A DNA stretch of 17,676 nt, taken from assembly GCA_964445745.1 (NCBI GenBank), contig CAYULU010000034.1:1-17676 (forward strand), written 5' to 3'. This document shows, in pieces, positions 14,028 through 17,676 of this stretch. The notes beneath the pieces were generated by a model. That model was not told the origin of the DNA. It saw nothing but the letters and a program-made list of their open reading frames with translations, and did no database searches. Source of the stretch: UBA1443 sp964445745. GTDB lineage: Bacteria; Omnitrophota; Omnitrophia; Omnitrophales; Aquincolibacteriaceae. The stretch's first letter is position 1. Every line of letters starts with the position of its first letter. The position numbers were made by a program, and so were the translations under genes.

Positions 14028-14055
14028 CCAGAATCCCATTACAATTGAAGTAGGG

Positions 14056-14069
14056 TTGGCATAAGCCAA
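14056..14069 (+). other. Small stem-loop in the pilin operon leader
   Basis: TTGGC (14056-14060) and GCCAA (14065-14069) form a perfect 5-bp stem with an ATAA loop in the predicted 5' leader, 24 bases before the AGGAG ribosome site. It could be an operator half-site pair or an RNA hairpin; its function is unknown. Confidence 0.3.
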
Positions 14070-14106
14070 TAACGTTTTAACAAAGAAAGATAGAGGAGAA
14101 AAATAA

Positions 14107-14526
14107 ATGGGATCTCTTCCGGACAAACACAATTCTCGCGGATTCACGCTCATCGAAGTCATGGTGGCTTTATTCGTGGCCGCAATCGCCATCGCGGGAT
14201 ATGTCGGATCTAACATTGCGACCCAACGACAGTCCGCAGAGTTGCATGAGCGAGCCATTGCAGTACAAGAGGCTCAGCGAGTCATTGAACAAATTCGTGA
14301 TAAAGCCAGAACAAACAATTTTCCGGGAGATGTCTTGAGTGCTTTCCCGGATGGCGGAACCGTTGTCGGAATGAATGCCTTGCCGAATGAACAAGTCCGG
14401 GTCGATTATGTCAATTCGACGGCGACTCCTCTGGACACCACCGTCACCGTGACATGGCAATCTCACACTTCCCGGCAGCAAACAGCAACACTAAGAGCTT
14501 ATATTGCAAAGAGGAAAACGCCATGA
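14107..14526 (+). CDS. Prepilin-type N-terminal cleavage/methylation protein, PilV/GspI-like minor pilin
   Basis: This 139-residue protein has a class III (type IV) prepilin signal: SRGFTLIEVMVALFVAAIAIAGY (10-32), with cleavage expected after G12 and the conserved Glu at +5 (E17). A hydrophobic helix follows. Its small size, the VQEAQRVIEQIRDKARTNNFPG segment and the C-terminal TVTVTWQSHTSRQQTATLRAYI are typical of the PilV/GspI group of minor pilins. These insert in the inner membrane, are cut and methylated by prepilin peptidase, and enter the pilus or pseudopilus, often at the tip. AGGAG lies eight bases before the ATG. It is the first gene of the pilin operon and overlaps the next by 4 bases. 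Confidence 0.88.
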   Translation: MGSLPDKHNSRGFTLIEVMVALFVAAIAIAGYVGSNIATQRQSAELHERAIAVQEAQRVIEQIRDKARTNNFPGDVLSAFPDGGTVVGMNALPNEQVRVDYVNSTATPLDTTVTVTWQSHTSRQQTATLRAYIAKRKTP

Positions 14527-15071
14527 GAAAACTCGTATCACAAAGAGGATTTAATCTTATTGAAGCAATGCTCGCCGTGGCACTGTCAAGCATTGTGATT
14601 CTCGGGGTTTTTTTGATCTTCCGGGTCGGAAGTGAACAATCCCAAATAAACCAGTCCCTCATGAATCTTAAAGACTCCTCTCGTGAAGCTATTTACAAAA
14701 TGGTCCAGGAGATTCGTCAATCCGCTCCCGATCACATAACTATCGAAAACAATGGTCATTCAATCCATTTAAAAATTCCTCATCCGGATCACTTGATCGG
14801 TCCCGATTTTGACGTCGACTGGGATTCCGCGCATACCATCGCCTATGCTCTCGGGGGCACTAATTCCCGGCAAATCGTACGAACCGATACCACCACCGGA
14901 CTGACCTCCATCATCGCTAACGATATCACGGCCCTGCAGTTCTCTGCAGATTCCTCGCCATCCAGGATTGTGACGATAGCTTTAAATGCCCAGCAAACAC
15001 TGCCCAGCGGACGAGCGGTCCCGTCCACTCCTCTTCAAATAACAGCTCAGGCGGATGTGAGAAACCCATGA
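14523..15071 (+). CDS. Prepilin-type protein, PilW/GspJ-like minor pilin
   Basis: This 182-residue protein begins with a prepilin signal, QRGFNLIEAMLAVALSSIVILGVFLIF (7-33), cut expected after G9 with Glu at +5 (E14). The body (SLMNLKDSSREAIYKMVQEIRQS, then an LQFSADSSPSRIVTIALNAQQ region) resembles PilW/GspJ minor pilins, which tend to sit second in these operons and help build the tip complex. The start at 14523 overlaps the previous stop (ATGA) and lies just after GAGGAAAA. An upstream in-frame ATG at 14454 is rejected, because it would place 23 residues before the signal. The stop overlaps the next start by 4 bases. Confidence 0.87.
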   Translation: MRKLVSQRGFNLIEAMLAVALSSIVILGVFLIFRVGSEQSQINQSLMNLKDSSREAIYKMVQEIRQSAPDHITIENNGHSIHLKIPHPDHLIGPDFDVDWDSAHTIAYALGGTNSRQIVRTDTTTGLTSIIANDITALQFSADSSPSRIVTIALNAQQTLPSGRAVPSTPLQITAQADVRNP

Positions 15072-16273
15072 GAACTCACCCCCTATCCCCAATCGGAAAT
15101 CAGAGGGGGTTCGTATTGACTGCGGTTTATCTCATCCTTGCGCTCGCAACTGTTTTTTCGGTCGCTTATTTCTCTCGCTGTGTTGTATTTGTCCAGGCCA
15201 ATGAGCGTAATATTCACAAAACCGTGGCCTTCAATATGGCTGAATCGGGCATTGATTGGGCTATCAGCCAGTTAACTTCAGACATGGAATACGCCGGAAC
15301 CTCTGCCTATGTCCCCCTAGACACCAATTTCATGAAGGGCGGATTCACGGTCTCGGTCACCAAGGATGTCACCCATCCGAAAATCCGGATCATCCAGGCG
15401 AACGGGTTCGCCCCTTCCAATGACCCTACCCAGCGAGGATATCAAACATCAAGCCTTCTTGCTTACGTTCAATCCGGATCCAGTAGCACTTTTCTTACCG
15501 GCATTTTCGCAACAGATTCCATTCACATGTCAGGGAACGCTCGAACGGACTCTTACGATTCGCGAAACGGAGCTTATGGCGGAAGCAATGTCGCCTATAA
15601 TGGCGGCATTGAAACCAACGCAACGGATCAAAAAAAAGTCACCCTAAGTGGAAACGTTATGATCCAAGGAGATGCGATTGTCGGCCCGACAGAAACGCCT
15701 TCTTCGGTCGTATCAAAAAGTGGCAATGCCATTATTACGGGAAGTATTTCATCCAATTCAGCTCCCGTCATTTTCTCGGATGCTGTGGCTCCGGTTAGTG
15801 CGAGCGGTGAACTCAACCTCAGCGGAAACACAAAGTACTATCTCATGCCCGGAACTTATCACTATACATCCATGAGCATAACCGGAAATGCCCAACTGAT
15901 TCCGACCGGCGCTGTGTCCATTTATGTCGATAAAACTATTCAAATCGCCGGGAACGGTATCGCAACTTCTGACAACCGTCCACCGAACTTTCTTCTTTAT
16001 GCTACTGACAGTTCGAGTGTAAGTTTTTCCGGAAATGCATCTTTCTACGGAGCTGTTTATGCGCCGAACTCAACTGTCTCCATATCCGGAAACGGCAAAT
16101 GCTATGGAGCCATTATTGCCAAAGATTATCAAAATACGGGGAATGGTCTGATCCATTTTGACGAAGCACTGAAAGAGATCCAGGGAACCAGTGCTGGCGA
16201 AATAACCATCCTAGCCTGGCAAGAAAAAAATACTCTGATGTGGGGAACAGGGACAGCAACTCCCGAACCCTAA
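15068..16273 (+). CDS. PilX-like pilus tip protein with beta-helix (SGN-repeat) domain, copy 1
   Basis: This 401-residue protein has a short PilX/GspK-like N-terminus: NQRGFVLTAVYLILALATVFSVAYFS (11-36), with cleavage expected after G14. Position +5 is Ala, not the usual Glu, as in GspK-type tip subunits. A stretch NERN...AFNMAESGIDWAISQL follows (PilX-type). From about residue 150 the protein turns into a repetitive beta-rich domain with many (S/T/A)GN-x(3)-G turns. Examples are MSGNARTDSYDSRNGAYG, LSGNVMIQGDAIVG, SGNAIITGS, ITGNAQLIPTG, SGNASFYGAVYAPNSTVS and SGNGKCYGAIIA, as in beta-helix modules of the DUF7305 kind I recall on PilX-like proteins. It ends ILAWQEKNTLMWGTGTA. It probably sits at the pilus tip as an adhesive or scaffold. 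It overlaps the PilW-like gene by 4 bases. Confidence 0.8.
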   Translation: MRTHPLSPIGNQRGFVLTAVYLILALATVFSVAYFSRCVVFVQANERNIHKTVAFNMAESGIDWAISQLTSDMEYAGTSAYVPLDTNFMKGGFTVSVTKDVTHPKIRIIQANGFAPSNDPTQRGYQTSSLLAYVQSGSSSTFLTGIFATDSIHMSGNARTDSYDSRNGAYGGSNVAYNGGIETNATDQKKVTLSGNVMIQGDAIVGPTETPSSVVSKSGNAIITGSISSNSAPVIFSDAVAPVSASGELNLSGNTKYYLMPGTYHYTSMSITGNAQLIPTGAVSIYVDKTIQIAGNGIATSDNRPPNFLLYATDSSSVSFSGNASFYGAVYAPNSTVSISGNGKCYGAIIAKDYQNTGNGLIHFDEALKEIQGTSAGEITILAWQEKNTLMWGTGTATPEP

Positions 16274-16348
16274 CGACATGTTTTTTGGAAAGCAACACAG
16301 CGAATATACGACAAATTTGAAATGCTTTAAGACAACAATGGGGGAAAG

Positions 16349-17575
16349 ATGAAAACATATTTCTTTTCCGTACTAAGAAAACAAAATGGTTTTGCCCTTA
16401 CGATCGTCTACTTTGTGATTACTCTACTCGCAATCTTCGCAATCGCTTATTTCGCCCGCAGTGTTGTATTCGTCAAAACCAATGAACGCAATATTAACAG
16501 AATGGTGGCATTTAATATGGCTGAATCGGGCATTGATTGGGCCATCAGCCGTTTGAATTCAGACACCGAATACACCGGGACTTCCGCCTACGTTCCCCTG
16601 GACACCAATTTCATGAAAGGCGGATTCACCGTCTCGGTCGCTAAGGATACATCCTATCCGAAAATCCGGATCATCCAGGCTAACGGCTTCGCCCCTTCCA
16701 ATGACAACACCAGCCGGGCTTATCAGAACGTCAAAATCACGGCTTACGCACAGTATGGGGATTCAAATCTTTTTGATTTTGCTATTTTTTCCAAAAACAG
16801 CATTAACTTGACCGCAAGCGGCACGGTAGCAAGTGTAGATAGTTACGATTCTCGTGACGGGGCTTACGACAGCAGTAGTTCAGGCGGCGAGGGTGATATT
16901 GCCGCCAACAGTATTGCGGCTAACACGATCACTTTGGGGGGAAATACCTTGGTCAACGGAGATGTCCTTATCGGCCCCAATGGCGATATTTCAACCGGGA
17001 TCTCTGTCGGACCTAATGCTACCTACACGGGCTCTTCAGACACCCTGAGTTCCGAACAGCAGTATCCCGACCCAACCGTTCCTGTCGATATATCCTCCTC
17101 CGGAGACCTAAGTGTCTCTGGAAACACAAATTTGGTTCTTACGCCCGGCACTTATTATTACACATCGTTAAGTATCAGTGGAAACGGCCAACTGACACTT
17201 ACAGGACCTACAGAAATCTATGTCTCAGGAGAAATCAGTATTACCGGTAACGGAATTGCAACACAGGACAACCTTCCCACCAATCTTATCATTTATGTCA
17301 CTACGTCAGATACCGTTAAAATAGGCGGGAACGGGGCTTTTTACGGAGGTATTTACGCCCCTAACTCGACGGTAAGCAATGTCGGAAACGGAGGGGTTTT
17401 TGGCTCCGTAGTCTCAGAAAACTATGTCCAGACCGGGAACAGCTCCATCCATTATGATCTCGCCATGCAAGACATTGAAAACCATCAACGATACGGTGAT
17501 CTTGAAGTCCTTGCCTGGCAAGAAAAAAACACTCTGCTGTGGGGAACAGGGACAGCAGTAGCTTCAGAAATCTGA
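16349..17575 (+). CDS. PilX-like pilus tip protein with beta-helix domain, copy 2 (tandem paralog)
   Basis: This 408-residue protein is a tandem paralog of the preceding gene. The N-terminus KQNGFALTIVYFVITLLAIFAIAYF is prepilin-like, cut expected after G14, with Ile at +5 instead of Glu. The blocks FNMAESGIDWAIS, GTSAYVPLDTNFMKGG, PKIRIIQANGFAPSND, SYDSRDGAY, YAPNSTVS and LAWQEKNTLLWGTGTA are shared nearly word for word with copy 1. The centre (about 130-270) is much more diverged and rich in Ser/Asn/Gly. SGN/GGN repeats continue as in copy 1. It is separated from copy 1 by 75 bases rather than a 4-base overlap. The purine-rich GGGGGAAAG before the ATG should serve as ribosome site, and no promoter is obvious in the gap. 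The role is presumably similar: pilus tip or surface exposure. Confidence 0.8.
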   Translation: MKTYFFSVLRKQNGFALTIVYFVITLLAIFAIAYFARSVVFVKTNERNINRMVAFNMAESGIDWAISRLNSDTEYTGTSAYVPLDTNFMKGGFTVSVAKDTSYPKIRIIQANGFAPSNDNTSRAYQNVKITAYAQYGDSNLFDFAIFSKNSINLTASGTVASVDSYDSRDGAYDSSSSGGEGDIAANSIAANTITLGGNTLVNGDVLIGPNGDISTGISVGPNATYTGSSDTLSSEQQYPDPTVPVDISSSGDLSVSGNTNLVLTPGTYYYTSLSISGNGQLTLTGPTEIYVSGEISITGNGIATQDNLPTNLIIYVTTSDTVKIGGNGAFYGGIYAPNSTVSNVGNGGVFGSVVSENYVQTGNSSIHYDLAMQDIENHQRYGDLEVLAWQEKNTLLWGTGTAVASEI

Positions 17576-17603
17576 CGGGACTTAGCGGAGAGTTTGTAGA
17601 AGC

Positions 17604-17672
17604 GGTTTCATAAGTCCCTTTTACATTTTCCAACCCCTTGAGAAACAACGGGTTGGCAATACTTGTGAAACC
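17604..17672. repeat. Nested inverted repeat downstream of the pilin operon
   Basis: The outer arms GGTTTCA-TA-AGT (17604-17615) and ACT-TG-TGAAACC (17661-17672) match at 10 of 12 positions. Inside them sits a hairpin: CCAACCC (17630-17636) with GGGTTGG (17650-17656), extended by TTG/CAA across one C-C mismatch to a 5-base AGAAA loop. It follows the last pilin gene by 28 bases. No T-run follows, so it may be a non-canonical terminator, a mobile-repeat end or a folded DNA/RNA site. It runs close to the window edge. Confidence 0.4.
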
Positions 17673-17676
17673 ACCT

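Noticed and set aside
14041..14075. Sigma54 promoter for the pilin genes
   Set aside because: TGGC is present, but no GC occurs at the required -12 distance.
15500..17500. CRISPR array or short tandem DNA repeats in the pilin genes
   Set aside because: The recurring GGAAA(C/T)G-type words come from coding the SGN turns; they are not equal in length or spacing.
17604..17672. Integron attC site
   Set aside because: The required RYYYAAC and GTTRRRY core pair is not present at the ends of the inverted repeat.

Overview
The window is about 17.7 kb of ordinary, gene-dense bacterial chromosome with roughly balanced base composition. It holds 18 protein genes and no visible rRNA, tRNA, CRISPR array or transposase. 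The gene mix suggests a Gram-negative-type (double-membrane) bacterium of an environmental lineage. Pointers are a TIGR04073-like secreted protein (a family associated with exosortase-carrying bacteria), a full AmmeMemoRadiSam set, an AsmA-like protein, and type IV pilus-like minor pilins carrying beta-helix domains. The PVC/Omnitrophota neighbourhood is a reasonable guess, but it is inference and cannot be proven from this sequence.

Layout. (1) Positions 1-341, minus: the 5' end of a TIGR04073-like gene, followed by a short MITE-like inverted repeat. (2) 566-2035, minus: amrB (Memo) then amrA (AMMECR1), one operon. (3) 2112-6452, plus: D-lactate dehydrogenase, a small cupin, an NCS2 purine/pyrimidine-type permease, and an ABC-2 exporter (ATPase plus permease). 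(4) 6488-7024, minus: a small secreted protein of unknown function. (5) 7262-8326, plus: amrS, the radical SAM third part of AmmeMemoRadiSam, about 5 kb from amrBA. (6) 8392-13627, minus: a probable operon of five genes read from right to left: CPA2 K+/H+ antiporter, membrane-anchored cysteine phosphatase, AsmA-like protein, GAF-histidine kinase, CYTH protein. (7) 14107-17575, plus: a prepilin operon with a PilV-like and a PilW-like protein and two tandem paralogous PilX-like proteins carrying long SGN-repeat beta-helix domains.

How the genes may work together. AmrA, AmrB and AmrS are expected to act as one system (an uncharacterised radical SAM-dependent modification). The genes between its two halves are metabolic and transport genes with no proven link to it. 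The antiporter, phosphatase and AsmA genes are tightly packed behind one good sigma70-like promoter and suggest an envelope or ion-homeostasis unit. The four pilin-like genes are chained by 4-bp start/stop overlaps up to the first PilX-like gene. The second PilX-like gene looks like a tandem duplicate whose ends stayed similar while its middle diverged.

The most interesting items are the split AmmeMemoRadiSam system, the duplicated beta-helix pilus-tip candidates, the shared leaderless-looking start geometry of the lactate dehydrogenase and amrS genes, the Cys-rich tail of the dehydrogenase, and the antiporter-coupled phosphatase. All calls were made by reading the sequence; no database search was run.
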